Assembly (NCBI RefSeq): GCF_018424605.1
Contig: NZ_QTKT01000014.1
Location: 1-64,000, forward strand
Length of the DNA: 64,000 nucleotides
DNA from: Marinobacter lipolyticus
Lineage (GTDB): Bacteria; Pseudomonadota; Gammaproteobacteria; Pseudomonadales; Oleiphilaceae
Direction of reading: 5' to 3'
Both the position numbers and the translations under genes were made by a program. Shown piece by piece: positions 8,009 to 17,529 of the stretch. How positions within the stretch are numbered: the first letter of the stretch is position 1; the number at the start of each line of letters is the position of its first letter. Below the pieces are notes generated by a model. The model worked only from the letters and a program-made list of their open reading frames with translations, did no database searches and was not told the origin of the DNA.

Positions 8009-9148
8009 TCAGAATGACCGGGCGACAATCTCTTTCATGATCTCGTTGGTGCCGGCATAGATACGCTGCACACGGGAATCGGCCCAGGCACGGGCAATCG
8101 GGTATTCCCACATGTAGCCGTACCCACCGTGCAACTGCACACACTCATCCATGACCTTGCACTGGATATCCGTGGTCCACTGCTTGAGCATGGCGGCGGT
8201 GGGGATGTCGAGCTTCTTGTCCAGATGAAGTTCCAGACAACGGTCACAGAATACCCGTGCCGCAGTAATTTCCGCCTTCAGCTCCGCCAGTTTGAAGCGG
8301 GTGTTCTGGAAGGCGATCACCGGCTTACCGAAGGCCTTGCGCTCCTTGACGTAATCCAGCGTCCACTTCCACGCTGCCTCTGACGCGGCCACGGCGGCGA
8401 GGGCCACCTGCAGGCGCTCCGCCGGCAGTTCCTGCATCAGCTGGAAGAAGCCCTGCCCTTCCATGGAACCAAGCAGGTTTTCCGCGGGCACTTTGACGTC
8501 CTGGAAGAACAGTTCGGAGGTGTCCTGGGCCTTCATCCCCACTTTGTTCAGGTTCTGCCCCTTCTCGAACCCTTCTGAGGCGGTCTCCACCAACAACAGG
8601 CTGGTGCCCTTGGCGCCTTCCTTGGGATCGGTTTTGGCCACCACAATGACCAGATCCGCCAGTTGGCCGTTGGTTATAAAGGTTTTCGAACCGTTGAGAA
8701 TGTAATGGTCACCGTTCTTGATCGCGGTGGTTTTCACCCCCTGAAGATCCGACCCGGCGCCCGGCTCAGTCATCGCAATGGCGGTGATCATCTCTCCGGA
8801 GGCCATTTTTGGCAGGTAGCGCTCTTTCTGCTCCTGGGACCCGTGGTTGAGTATGTACGGCGCCACGATGTCGGAGTGTAGCCCCCAACCAATGCCGGAA
8901 AGACCGGCGTAGGAAATTTCCTCGATGATGACCGCACTGTAGCGGAAATCGGCTCCCACCCCGCCAAATTCCTCCGGCATGGTCGGGCACAGGAAGCCCA
9001 GCTCGCCGGCCTTGCGCCACAGCTCGCGGCTGACCTGGCCGTCTTTCTCCCATTGCTCATGATAGGGCGCGGCTTCCTGCTCCAGAAATTTGCGGACGGA
9101 ATCGCGGAAACCTTCAAGATCGGCGTCGAAGAGTGTGCGTGGAATCAT
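8009..9148 (-). CDS. Acyl-CoA dehydrogenase, LCAD/IVD-like catalytic arrangement
   Basis: A 379-residue flavoenzyme that oxidises acyl-CoA to trans-2-enoyl-CoA and passes electrons to ETF. Family motifs: MTEPGAGSDLQG near 126-137 (substrate and FAD contacts), ERKAFGKPVIAFQ, and the C-terminal LHGGYGYMWEYPIARAWAD. At the position of the catalytic Glu of medium-chain enzymes (IYEGT) this protein has IYAGT, so that base is absent. Instead Glu244 in LPAERL matches the alternative base used by long-chain and isovaleryl-CoA dehydrogenases. The sequence resembles mammalian ACADL closely by eye. Start chosen at ATG 9148 with GAGG eight bases upstream; an earlier frame opening lacks a ribosome site. 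Chain-length preference is not known. Confidence 0.9.
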   Translation of the reverse strand: MIPRTLFDADLEGFRDSVRKFLEQEAAPYHEQWEKDGQVSRELWRKAGELGFLCPTMPEEFGGVGADFRYSAVIIEEISYAGLSGIGWGLHSDIVAPYILNHGSQEQKERYLPKMASGEMITAIAMTEPGAGSDLQGVKTTAIKNGDHYILNGSKTFITNGQLADLVIVVAKTDPKEGAKGTSLLLVETASEGFEKGQNLNKVGMKAQDTSELFFQDVKVPAENLLGSMEGQGFFQLMQELPAERLQVALAAVAASEAAWKWTLDYVKERKAFGKPVIAFQNTRFKLAELKAEITAARVFCDRCLELHLDKKLDIPTAAMLKQWTTDIQCKVMDECVQLHGGYGYMWEYPIARAWADSRVQRIYAGTNEIMKEIVARSF

Positions 9149-9259
9149 GGTGAACCTCGGTGAGTGACCTGTGTTGTGGTTATCGTTCACCAAGTCTCTG
9201 CCGAGTGGTCATTTCGCTCAATGGTGAAAACCATCAATCGGGCTGACCAAAACCATCGT

Positions 9260-9913
9260 CTAGGTACGGTCCCGGCGCTTGCCGTCGGCATGCTCCTCGC
9301 CCCAGCGCGGCATCAGATCCTGCGGCACGCCGAGGTGATCGAGGATGCGGGCAACGATAAAATCCACCAGATCACTGACCGACTGGGGCTGATGATAGAA
9401 CCCCGGGCTGGCCGGCATGATCACCGCGCCCATGCGGGTCAGGCGCAGCATGTTGTCCAGATGCACCTCGGAATAGGGGGCCTCCCGCGGCACCAGGAGC
9501 AGTTGCCGCCGCTCTTTCAGGGCAACGTCACCCGCCCGCTCAATCAGGTTGTTGCTGGCCCCCGTGGCCAGCGCTGAAAGAGTGCCGGTGCTGCAGGGGC
9601 AAATCACCAGTGGGGCCTTCTCGCCGGAGCCGGAGGCCGGCGGGGCAAACCAGTCTTCACGGCCGAAAACCAGCAACTGCCCCGGCCCGGCATCGGCGAA
9701 CTCGCTCAGCGCCGTCTGCATGGCCGCAGGAGCACCCGGCAGACGCAGATCGGTTTCGGTCGCAATCACCACCTGGGCGGCGCGACTGACCATGACATTC
9801 ACGGTGCAGCCGGCAGCGATCAGGCATTGCAGCAGGCGCAGTCCATACTGCGCTCCGGAAGCGCCGGTGAACGCCAGGTTGATGGTCCGTGATGGCAGGG
9901 AAGAATCGGTCAT
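9260..9913 (-). CDS. ubiX: Flavin prenyltransferase UbiX
   Basis: A 217-residue flavoprotein of normal length. The Rossmann-like N-terminus [18 protein letters not shown] and the later [19 protein letters not shown] are UbiX signatures. The enzyme prenylates FMN to make prenyl-FMN, the cofactor of the UbiD decarboxylase in ubiquinone synthesis. The ATG overlaps the mpl stop by four bases (ATGA), so it is co-translated with a murein-recycling ligase; the pairing is an arrangement of convenience as far as can be told. The C-terminal tail is rich in charged residues and probably flexible. Confidence 0.93.
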   Translation of the reverse strand: MTDSSLPSRTINLAFTGASGAQYGLRLLQCLIAAGCTVNVMVSRAAQVVIATETDLRLPGAPAAMQTALSEFADAGPGQLLVFGREDWFAPPASGSGEKAPLVICPCSTGTLSALATGASNNLIERAGDVALKERRQLLLVPREAPYSEVHLDNMLRLTRMGAVIMPASPGFYHQPQSVSDLVDFIVARILDHLGVPQDLMPRWGEEHADGKRRDRT

Positions 9914-11307
9914 GCCGGGAATCTACGCTCAAGTTCCGCGATCAGTTTCTGGTGGATACCACCAAAACCGCCATTACTCATGATCACAATGTGGCAGGGG
10001 CTGCTCACTTGCGCCAGTGTTCTCTCGATCAGCGCGTCCACGCTGGACTCCACATGGTGTTGAACCGCCTCGCCTTGCGCACCCTGCCAGTCGCCGACCA
10101 GCGCCGGCAGCCATTCCAGCTCATTCAGGTTGGCCCAGATTACCTGGTCAGCTGCACCCGCGCTCGGCAACAGCGCCTGCTGGTGTACGCCCTGCTGCAT
10201 GGTGTTGGAGCGCGGTTCGATCAGGGCGATCACCGGCTCGTCACCCACTTTATGGCGCAACCCCTCCAGGGTGGTGGCGATGGCGGTCGGATGATGGGCA
10301 AAGTCGTCGTACACGTTGACGCCGTCGATCTCCGCCAGCAGCTCCATGCGCCGCTTCACTCCGGAAAAACGACACAGGGCCGCGACCGCGTGGTCCGGGG
10401 TGACGCCCACATGGCGGGCGGCGGCGATGGCCGCCAGTGCATTGCGTACGTTGTGCAGCCCGGTCTGGGCCCAGTCGACAGTCGCTACCGGCTGCTCGTG
10501 ATGAATCACCATGAACCGGCTGCCATCCTCCGACAACAGTTCTGCCCGCCAATCCGGGGTATGGGCCACTTCACTGCCGATGGCGGTGGTTTGCACCCCG
10601 CTCCAGCACCCCATCGCCAGCGCCCGATCCAGGTGCACATCTTTCGCCGGACGCACGATCAGGCCATTCGAGGGTACGGTGCGAACCAGGTGGTGAAATT
10701 GGCGCTCAATGGCTTCAACGTTGTCGAAGATATCGGCGTGATCGAACTCCAGGTTATTCATGATCAGGGTATGGGGGCGGTAATGGACGAACTTCGACCG
10801 CTTGTCGAAGAAGGCACTGTCGTACTCATCGGCCTCGATAACGAAAAAATCGCCGGAGCCCAGACGAGCCGACACCGGGAAATCCTTCGGCACACCTCCG
10901 ACCAGGTAGCCGGCGTCGAAACCGGCCTGCTCGAGAATCCACAACAGCATCGAGGTGGTGGTGGTTTTGCCGTGGGTGCCGGCCACCGCCAGCACCCAGC
11001 GATGACGCAGGACTTCCCGCGCCAGCCATTCGGGGCCGGACATGTAATCGATATTGCGATTGAGCACCGCCTCCACTTCCGGATTACCCCGGGACATGGC
11101 ATTGCCGATCAGCACCAGATCCGGCGCGGGTTCCAGGTTCTCCGCACGGTAGCCTTCCAGCAGCCCGATACCCTGGGCCTCCAGCTGTGTGCTCATGGGG
11201 GGGTAGACGCCCTGGTCCGAACCCGTAACCGTGTGGCCCAGCTCCCGGGCCAACACCGCGAGGCTGCCCATGAAAGTGCCACAAATTCCCAGGATATGAA
11301 TGTGCAT
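9910..11307 (-). CDS. mpl: UDP-N-acetylmuramate:tripeptide ligase Mpl (murein recycling)
   Basis: A 465-residue Mur ligase that joins recovered L-Ala-gamma-D-Glu-meso-DAP to UDP-MurNAc. It opens with [20 protein letters not shown], the Mpl form of the N-terminal nucleotide-binding motif (MurC has a different one). The ATP-binding motif [13 protein letters not shown] and the Mur-ligase motif [10 protein letters not shown] are intact. Length matches the family. It is the first gene of a two-gene unit with ubiX, divergent from the phosphofructokinase gene; the 166-base gap should hold both promoters. Confidence 0.94.
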   Translation of the reverse strand: MHIHILGICGTFMGSLAVLARELGHTVTGSDQGVYPPMSTQLEAQGIGLLEGYRAENLEPAPDLVLIGNAMSRGNPEVEAVLNRNIDYMSGPEWLAREVLRHRWVLAVAGTHGKTTTTSMLLWILEQAGFDAGYLVGGVPKDFPVSARLGSGDFFVIEADEYDSAFFDKRSKFVHYRPHTLIMNNLEFDHADIFDNVEAIERQFHHLVRTVPSNGLIVRPAKDVHLDRALAMGCWSGVQTTAIGSEVAHTPDWRAELLSEDGSRFMVIHHEQPVATVDWAQTGLHNVRNALAAIAAARHVGVTPDHAVAALCRFSGVKRRMELLAEIDGVNVYDDFAHHPTAIATTLEGLRHKVGDEPVIALIEPRSNTMQQGVHQQALLPSAGAADQVIWANLNELEWLPALVGDWQGAQGEAVQHHVESSVDALIERTLAQVSSPCHIVIMSNGGFGGIHQKLIAELERRFPA

Positions 11308-11473
11308 GACCGGTCTGACCCCTTGATTGGCCGCAATTGGAACGTGCCAAGCCTCCCGTATAGATCACGAGCCGTCAAGCGCTTCGTTATCCGCAATCCT
11401 GCTCATGAAAAAAACCGGTATATGGCGTATCATCGGCGGCATTTACTGAACCAGCAGGAGGCTCCAGCCCGAG

Positions 11474-12736
11474 ATGGCCACCAAGAACGCTTTTTACGCT
11501 CAATCCGGCGGTGTGACCGCAGTCATTAACGCCAGCGCCTGCGGGGTCATTCAGACCGCCCGCAAGTACCCGGACCGCATCGGCAAGGTCTACGCCGGGC
11601 GCAACGGGATTATCGGCGCGCTCAAGGAAGAACTGATTGACACCAGCCTGGAAAGCGATGAGGCCATTGAGGCGCTGATCCACACCCCGGGTGGCGCTTT
11701 CGGTTCCTGCCGCCACAAGCTCAAGAACTTCTCCGAGAACAAACGCGAATACGAGCGTCTGATTGAAGTCTTCCGCGCCCACGATATCGGCTATTTCTTC
11801 TACAACGGCGGCGGGGATTCCCAGGACACCGCCTACAAGGTATCCCAACTGGCGGACAAGATGGGCTATCCGATCACCTGCATCGGTGTGCCCAAGACCG
11901 TCGACAACGACCTGCCGTTCACTGACTGCTGCCCCGGTTTCGGCTCGGTCGCCAAGTACATCGCCACCTCCACCCTGGAAGCCAGCCTCGACATCAAGTC
12001 CATGTGCGAGACCTCTACCAAGGTGTTCATTCTCGAGGTCATGGGCCGCCATGCCGGCTGGATTGCCGCTGCCGGCGGGCTGGCAGGACAGGGCGAGGGC
12101 GAACCGCCCCACATCATCCTGTTCCCGGAAGTGCCTTTCGACCGCGACGCCTTCCTGGCGCGGGTAGAGTTCTGTGTGAAAGAGTACGGCTACTGCGTCA
12201 TCGTCGCCTCTGAGGGTGCCCAGTACGAAGACGGCCGCTTCCTGGCGGACGCCGGCGCCAAGGACGCCTTCGGCCACACCCAGCTTGGCGGCGTTGCACC
12301 GGCGCTGGCCAACATGGTCAAGCAGGCGCTGGGCCACAAGTATCACTGGGCGGTGGCCGACTACCTGCAGCGCAGTGCCCGTCATATCGCCTCCGCCACC
12401 GACGTCGAGCAGGCCTATGCCGTGGGCAAGGCAGCCGTCGAGATGGCCATGGAAGGCAAGCAGGCGCTGATGCCCACCATCGTGCGGGAGCAGGCCAAGC
12501 CGTATCGCTGGCACATCGGCGAGGCACCACTGAGCGAAGTGGCCAACCAGGAAAAGAAAATGCCGATCCACTACATTACCGACGACGGCTTTGGCATCAC
12601 CCAGGACTGCCGTGATTACCTGGAACCGCTGATCTTCGGTGAGAGCTTCCCACCGTTCGATAATGGCTTGCCCCGGGTGGCCAAGCTGCAGAACACGCTG
12701 ATCGAGAAGAAGCTGAAGACCGACTTCCAGCTGTAA
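11474..12736 (+). CDS. pfp: 6-phosphofructokinase, probably pyrophosphate-dependent
   Basis: A 420-residue phosphofructokinase. The phosphate-donor loop reads NGGGDSQDTA with Asp115 at the position equivalent to E. coli Gly104, and VPKTVDNDLP has Lys141 at the position of Gly124. Asp plus Lys at these two sites is the established signature of PPi-dependent enzymes; ATP enzymes have Gly at both. The enzyme would interconvert fructose-6-phosphate and fructose-1,6-bisphosphate reversibly. It is monocistronic and ends in a strong bidirectional terminator. The upstream GGAGG is 12 bases from the ATG, slightly far. Donor specificity is inferred from two residues. Confidence 0.85.
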   Translation: MATKNAFYAQSGGVTAVINASACGVIQTARKYPDRIGKVYAGRNGIIGALKEELIDTSLESDEAIEALIHTPGGAFGSCRHKLKNFSENKREYERLIEVFRAHDIGYFFYNGGGDSQDTAYKVSQLADKMGYPITCIGVPKTVDNDLPFTDCCPGFGSVAKYIATSTLEASLDIKSMCETSTKVFILEVMGRHAGWIAAAGGLAGQGEGEPPHIILFPEVPFDRDAFLARVEFCVKEYGYCVIVASEGAQYEDGRFLADAGAKDAFGHTQLGGVAPALANMVKQALGHKYHWAVADYLQRSARHIASATDVEQAYAVGKAAVEMAMEGKQALMPTIVREQAKPYRWHIGEAPLSEVANQEKKMPIHYITDDGFGITQDCRDYLEPLIFGESFPPFDNGLPRVAKLQNTLIEKKLKTDFQL

Positions 12737-12763
12737 TGGCCAGGCCCGACTGCATCGGGTGAT

Positions 12764-12804
12764 AAAAAAAGGCGCTTGTGATGATGTCACAAGCGCCTTT
12801 TTTT
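12764..12804. terminator. Strong bidirectional Rho-independent terminator
   Basis: GGCGCTTGTGA (12771-12781) pairs perfectly with TCACAAGCGCC (12787-12797) around a 5-base loop, with seven A before and seven T after. It serves the phosphofructokinase gene on the plus strand and the glutaredoxin gene on the minus strand. Confidence 0.95.
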
Positions 12805-12834
12805 ATCGGTGACGTTTGTCGATGGCGGGCAAAC

Positions 12835-13089
12835 TCAGTTGGCGGTGGCCGCTTCCTGCGCACGCACGTACTGGACGAATTCATCCGAGCCACCGATGTA
12901 TTGCTGGCCAACCAGAATCTGCGGGACCGTGTACACGGGGCGGCCAATCCGGTCGGCGACATCGTCCTTGCTGAGGCCTTCGGCCACCATGTCTATCCAG
13001 GTATGTGGAATGCCTCTGGACTCACACAAGTGTTTGGCACGCACGCAGAAACCGCACGACGTACGGCCGTAAATGGTCACATGCTCCAT
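12835..13089 (-). CDS. grxC: Glutaredoxin (GrxC-like)
   Basis: An 84-residue class I glutaredoxin-like protein. It starts MEHVTIYGRTSCGFC with the active site C12-G-F-C15; CGFC differs from the usual CPYC but is found in this family. The TVPQIL cis-proline motif and GGSDEF glutathione-binding turn are present. It would reduce disulfides or glutathionylated proteins in the cytoplasm. The ATG at 13089 has AGGAG six bases upstream, so the longer frame opening at 13161 is rejected. It shares its terminator with the convergent phosphofructokinase gene. Confidence 0.9.
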   Translation of the reverse strand: MEHVTIYGRTSCGFCVRAKHLCESRGIPHTWIDMVAEGLSKDDVADRIGRPVYTVPQILVGQQYIGGSDEFVQYVRAQEAATAN

Positions 13090-13246
13090 AAAATGCTCCT
13101 CAATCTGCCAGTATTGCGGCAAGGCTTTCGCCGTGGATTCAAACTGCCGCCATGATGGCATGTCATCAAACGATCACAAAATTGATGCTATGAATGGCCA
13201 CCATAGGGGTGGCCCATTCCTGCTGCGAGCGACCGGCGGACCGCCT

Positions 13247-15373
13247 TCAGGTTTTCAGGCGACCCAACTCCGTATCCAGAACCTCCACCTGCTCGTCCAG
13301 CGCATCGCCGCTGCGCCTTACCCGCTGGGCCAGGCCCCGCAGATCGCTGGCAGCGTCACCAATCTGGGTCAGGTTGCGGTTGATTTCCTCGCTCACCGAG
13401 CTTTGCTCTTCAGCCGCGGTTGCCACCTGAGTGACATGCTCAACGATCGTACCGATGCGCTCCACAACGGCAGCGAGGGAATGATCGGCCTCGCGGGTGC
13501 CTTCCACAGCCAGAGTGGCGCGATTGACGCCGGAGCGGATCACCGACACTGCGCCATCGACATCCTGCTGCAGGCCTTCGATCATATCACTGATCTCGTC
13601 TGTCGATTCCCGGGTACGGGACGCCAGGGTGCGAACCTCATCGGCGACCACCGCAAAGCCCCGCCCCTGCTCCCCGGCCCTGGCAGCCTCAATGGCGGCG
13701 TTGAGTGCCAGCAGGTTGGTTTGCTCGGCAATACTGCGGATCACATCCAGGATCCGGTTGATGTCGTCGCTGCGACCCGCCACCTGGGTAATGGCGGTGC
13801 TGGCCTGGTCCATATCACCAGACAGCGCGCTGACACCCTCCACGGCGGTGCTCAGAGTACCCTGGGTGAACTTCACGCCGTCCTGGGCCTGGCGTGCGTT
13901 ATCCGCGGCCTCGCCGGCAAACCCCGCCACTTCGCCGGCCGCCGCCGACATTTCGTTCATGGCGGTAACCACGCTTTCGATGTCCTGGTGCTGACGCTCG
14001 GTCTGGGCATCGGTTTCACGGGCGATACCACCGACGTCCGTCGCCTGCTGGCGCACCTGACCATTGACGCTCTTGAGGTCGTTGATCATGCTCCGCAGCC
14101 GCGCCAGAAAGGCGTTGAAGCCACCCGCCAGTTCGATCAGTTCCGCGTGGGTGTCGATGGTCAGTTCCCGGGTCAGGTCGCCTTCGGCACTGGCGAGATT
14201 CTTCATGCGGTCACGGATCTCGTTCAGCGGTCGCGTCACCGAGCGTACCAGCAGCACCAGCACCAGAATGGCGAGCACCGAGACCACCATGCCGACCATC
14301 GTCTGCCGCGCTGCTGTGGCGGCCACCTCGTCGGACAACAGGCCGGTGATCTGATCCACCTCCGCCAGCGCAGTGGCTCGGGGCAGCTCAATCAACAGCG
14401 ACCACTGCGTGCCCGGCAGGGCAATGTCGACCGGGTAGGAAACCGCCAGAGTCTCGCCGTCATCGTAGGTGCCCTCGCCCCGGTGCAGGCCGGCGAACTG
14501 GTCGGCCAGCTGGGGCAGGGCCTCCTTCAGGGGGCGGCCAAGGTGGTCCATATAATGACTGGAGGCTGCAATCAGTCCCTTTTTGCTCAGCAAGGTGACA
14601 CGGGAGTCACCACCGTAAAGTTGCTGACTGACATTTTGAATCGTGCGCTGAAGCGTTGACAGGTTGATGTCGACCCCGACGACCCCGGCAAACTGGTTGC
14701 CATCGAGGATCGGCACCACCAGGCTGGTCATCAGCTCGGAGTAACCCTCTTCAATTTCATAATCGTAGGGTTCCATGATGCAGGGTTTCTTGCTGTCTCT
14801 GGAGCACAGATACCACTCGGCCTCGCGAATTCCGAATTCATTCCGGTTGTCGAGATATTTGGTGGCCGGGTCTTCGGTGCGACTGAACACCACCTCACCC
14901 TGGGGGTTGCGGTAGTAGTAGATCTCCAGCGTGCCTTCATCGCTGCTGTGCTCTTCCACGCCGCCGGTGAAATAGCGATCCTGGCCATCGTAGGCGTCGG
15001 GTTCAAACTGGGCGTAGACCGAGCTCAGGCCTTTCTGCTCCTCCAGCACCGCACCGATGGTTTCCTGCAGGTCGATGCGGCTGATGCGCCCCGAACTGTC
15101 CGCCTGAATGTTGCGGGTGACGACATTGCGCACCACTTCCGGCGTGCGGTACGCGGTCGCAAACAGGCCACTGACCAGCTCCCCGTACTGACCGGCGGTT
15201 GCGCCCAGCCGCTCCATCACAATACTCTGCACCGTATTGCGGGTTTCCGTGGTGATCCGACCTTCCATATCGCTGAGGGACAGTTGGGCGGTCACCACAA
15301 TGCTGACCCCCATAACCAGGAGCAGTGTGATCACCAGTGCGTAGAGTTTCAGGCGTAGGGAAAGCTTTTTCAT
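13247..15373 (-). CDS. Methyl-accepting chemotaxis protein with periplasmic Cache-type sensor
   Basis: A 708-residue chemoreceptor. A first membrane helix (about 9-31) is followed by a roughly 320-residue periplasmic domain whose length and sequence ([25 protein letters not shown]) fit a dCache sensor of small ligands. A second membrane helix ([17 protein letters not shown]), a HAMP linker and the cytoplasmic coiled coil come next. The signalling hairpin core [20 protein letters not shown] is fully conserved. There is no C-terminal CheR-binding pentapeptide; the protein ends LGRLKT. Start chosen at ATG 15373 because the earlier opening would add 30 residues before the signal anchor. The ligand is unknown. 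Confidence 0.92.
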   Translation of the reverse strand: MKKLSLRLKLYALVITLLLVMGVSIVVTAQLSLSDMEGRITTETRNTVQSIVMERLGATAGQYGELVSGLFATAYRTPEVVRNVVTRNIQADSSGRISRIDLQETIGAVLEEQKGLSSVYAQFEPDAYDGQDRYFTGGVEEHSSDEGTLEIYYYRNPQGEVVFSRTEDPATKYLDNRNEFGIREAEWYLCSRDSKKPCIMEPYDYEIEEGYSELMTSLVVPILDGNQFAGVVGVDINLSTLQRTIQNVSQQLYGGDSRVTLLSKKGLIAASSHYMDHLGRPLKEALPQLADQFAGLHRGEGTYDDGETLAVSYPVDIALPGTQWSLLIELPRATALAEVDQITGLLSDEVAATAARQTMVGMVVSVLAILVLVLLVRSVTRPLNEIRDRMKNLASAEGDLTRELTIDTHAELIELAGGFNAFLARLRSMINDLKSVNGQVRQQATDVGGIARETDAQTERQHQDIESVVTAMNEMSAAAGEVAGFAGEAADNARQAQDGVKFTQGTLSTAVEGVSALSGDMDQASTAITQVAGRSDDINRILDVIRSIAEQTNLLALNAAIEAARAGEQGRGFAVVADEVRTLASRTRESTDEISDMIEGLQQDVDGAVSVIRSGVNRATLAVEGTREADHSLAAVVERIGTIVEHVTQVATAAEEQSSVSEEINRNLTQIGDAASDLRGLAQRVRRSGDALDEQVEVLDTELGRLKT

Positions 15374-15419
15374 GATGGTGAAACCTGTACGGTAACGGTA
15401 TTTAGAACGAGGTAACAAC

Positions 15420-15872
15420 GTGGCATACCTGACCCTGTTTCTGACGGCGTTCGCAGCGGCCACGCTGCTTCCGGCCTATTCCGAAGTGCTGCTGGGCACG
15501 CTGGTCACCCAGGGCTATTCGCTGTGGTGGCTATGGGTCTGGGCCACCGCCGGCAACACATTGGGCTCCGTCGTTAATGGGGTTATCGGCAGGCAAGTGG
15601 ATCGCTTTAAGAACAAACGCTGGTTTCCGGTGACGGAAACCCAGCTGGACAAAGCGCGGGAGCGCTTCAACCGTTACGGGCAGTGGTCTCTGCTACTGGG
15701 CTGGCTGCCCCTGGGGGGCGATGCGCTGACACTGGTCGGCGGTATCATGCGCGTGCCCTGGCTCAACTTCATCGTTCTGGTAGCCATCGGCAAAGGCGCG
15801 CGTTACGCCTTCGTTTTGTGGCTGGTCATGGAAGCAGCCGGCGTCCCCTCCGAGTCCGTTCCCTCGCCGTAG
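15420..15872 (+). CDS. YqaA/DedA-family small membrane protein
   Basis: A 150-residue integral membrane protein of the SNARE-associated (DedA, VTT) group, YqaA subfamily: an N-terminal re-entrant region [32 protein letters not shown], and the later [20 protein letters not shown]. It is probably involved in lipid or proton-coupled transport at the inner membrane; the function of YqaA itself is not established. The start is GTG at 15420, divergent from the chemoreceptor gene 46 bases away. Its last 70 bases overlap the 3' end of the convergent ABC1 kinase gene, an unusually long tail-to-tail overlap. Confidence 0.85.
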   Translation: MAYLTLFLTAFAAATLLPAYSEVLLGTLVTQGYSLWWLWVWATAGNTLGSVVNGVIGRQVDRFKNKRWFPVTETQLDKARERFNRYGQWSLLLGWLPLGGDALTLVGGIMRVPWLNFIVLVAIGKGARYAFVLWLVMEAAGVPSESVPSP

Positions 15873-17257
15873 AGGTAGGCCCGGAGCAGATCCTCGCCAT
15901 TGAACTCGGCATTGAGCACCGCAATAAAGGTGTAAACGCCGATCAGCTTGCGGTTAAGGAATACAAACTCTTTCGGCGGCACCCGAAAATAGCGGCTGAT
16001 CGCCGATCGCGCCGCCTGGCGAGCCACCCTGGACGGCAGATCACTCTGTTTCCAACGGTACTGCCCCTGTTCGTTGACCGCGTAATCCGGCCACTGGCTA
16101 CGGTCGCGGGACAGCGGTTCGAGCACCGACATGCAAACCGAGCCAAACTTGTCGAGCACATCGTCCGGCCAGTCGCGGCTCATGAAGCGCAGTGTCACGC
16201 CGCCTTCGATAACCGCCGGCAGATCACCCTCGTAGGAGGCACGGATCATCTGGATCACCGGGTCGAGAAAGTCTCTGGAATAGGATTGCACCGCTCCGAA
16301 ATCCAGCAACACGATCTGGTCATAGCCCGGATCAGCGCCCTGCTCACCGGCAATCCGGATGCGGTAGTTGCCGAAATTCGGATCGGTCTGTATCTCGCCC
16401 CAGACGAACAGTTCGCGGAAAAACAGCTCCAGGGCCGCCTCGCCCAGGGCGGTCCGGCGCGCCAGCGGCAGCTCACGCAGCGCTACCGAACTGACCGAGT
16501 GGCCGTGCTCGTAGGTTGAGGCGATGACGTGCGCGGTGGAAAACTCTGTCAGCACCCGTGGCACGACAAACCTCGGGTCGGCCGTCAGCATGGCGCGAAA
16601 CTTCTCGGTGGTGCGGGCTTCCAGGCGGTAGTCCACTTCCCGGTGCATCATGTCCCGCACCTCTTCCAGCCAGTCGTTGAACTCCGGCCCGAAGGATACC
16701 AGGCGGGCAATCTTCAACAGCTGCGCGACGGCGTTGAGGTCACTGTCCACGGCGTCGGCCACGCCGGGGTACTGCACCTTCAGCACAAGTTCCAGACCAT
16801 CGCTTTTGCGGCGGGCCCGATGCACCTGCCCCAGCGACGCCGCACCAATGGGCTCGGGGTCCACCTCCAGCTGCGCCAGACGGTCAGCGCCCAGCTCCTC
16901 CTGCAGCACCTTTTCAATGGCGCCCCATTCCAGAGAGGTGGTCTGGTCTTCCAGGGTGTGCAGTGCCTCGGTGACTTCCTCCGGCAGGAAGTGCTCCCCG
17001 TAAAGGGCCATCACCTGGCCAATCTTCACCACGCTGCCCTTGAGCTTTCCCAGTTCCTCCACCAGGAATTCCGCCTGGCTCGACAACATGTCCCGGTGGC
17101 GCTGATCCCGCTTTTCGCGACTGCTGAACCAGTTGGTCGCCATATGGGAGGCCATTCGCGTGCCCGCAAACAAGCCGGCCCTGGTCAGCGTCAGACGTCG
17201 CTCGAAGCTCCCGGTTTTGATCCGTGAAACCGATGTTCCCCGTTTTTTGGACACCAT
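15803..17257 (-). CDS. ABC1/UbiB-family (AarF) atypical kinase
   Basis: A 484-residue protein of the ABC1/ADCK/UbiB family, protein-kinase-like ATPases implicated in isoprenoid-quinone lipid handling. The N-terminal signature KGSVVKIGQ (KxGQ motif) is visible, followed by PIGAASLGQVHRA (the Ala-rich nucleotide loop), the VLKVQYPG lysine and the DFGAVQ metal-binding motif. Unlike UbiB it has no C-terminal transmembrane helices and it is not beside ubiE/ubiJ, so it is a UbiB paralogue rather than UbiB itself. Start at ATG 17257. The 3' end overlaps yqaA by 70 bases on the opposite strand. Substrate unknown. Confidence 0.87.
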   Translation of the reverse strand: MVSKKRGTSVSRIKTGSFERRLTLTRAGLFAGTRMASHMATNWFSSREKRDQRHRDMLSSQAEFLVEELGKLKGSVVKIGQVMALYGEHFLPEEVTEALHTLEDQTTSLEWGAIEKVLQEELGADRLAQLEVDPEPIGAASLGQVHRARRKSDGLELVLKVQYPGVADAVDSDLNAVAQLLKIARLVSFGPEFNDWLEEVRDMMHREVDYRLEARTTEKFRAMLTADPRFVVPRVLTEFSTAHVIASTYEHGHSVSSVALRELPLARRTALGEAALELFFRELFVWGEIQTDPNFGNYRIRIAGEQGADPGYDQIVLLDFGAVQSYSRDFLDPVIQMIRASYEGDLPAVIEGGVTLRFMSRDWPDDVLDKFGSVCMSVLEPLSRDRSQWPDYAVNEQGQYRWKQSDLPSRVARQAARSAISRYFRVPPKEFVFLNRKLIGVYTFIAVLNAEFNGEDLLRAYLYGEGTDSEGTPAASMTSHKTKA

Positions 17258-17529
17258 CAAATACCTGCGCGGTTCAGAAATTTAAGCTCGCGGGCCGTTT
17301 GCAACATTATACGGACAGGGCTACCTCCGGGGCTCACTGACCCGCCGCAACCTGTGCGGCGGCGGGGCCAATGCACCGCCCTCTGTCGCCGTATAGTGGT
17401 GAACTCCTTGCAACTCTTTACGTTTTTACACAATCAGGGCCAGCAAATCCGTCTAATATGAGAGGCGGCTCACAGCCTTGACCAACAATAACACCTGAAC
17501 AACAAGACGTGAAAATGAGGCGAACAGCC

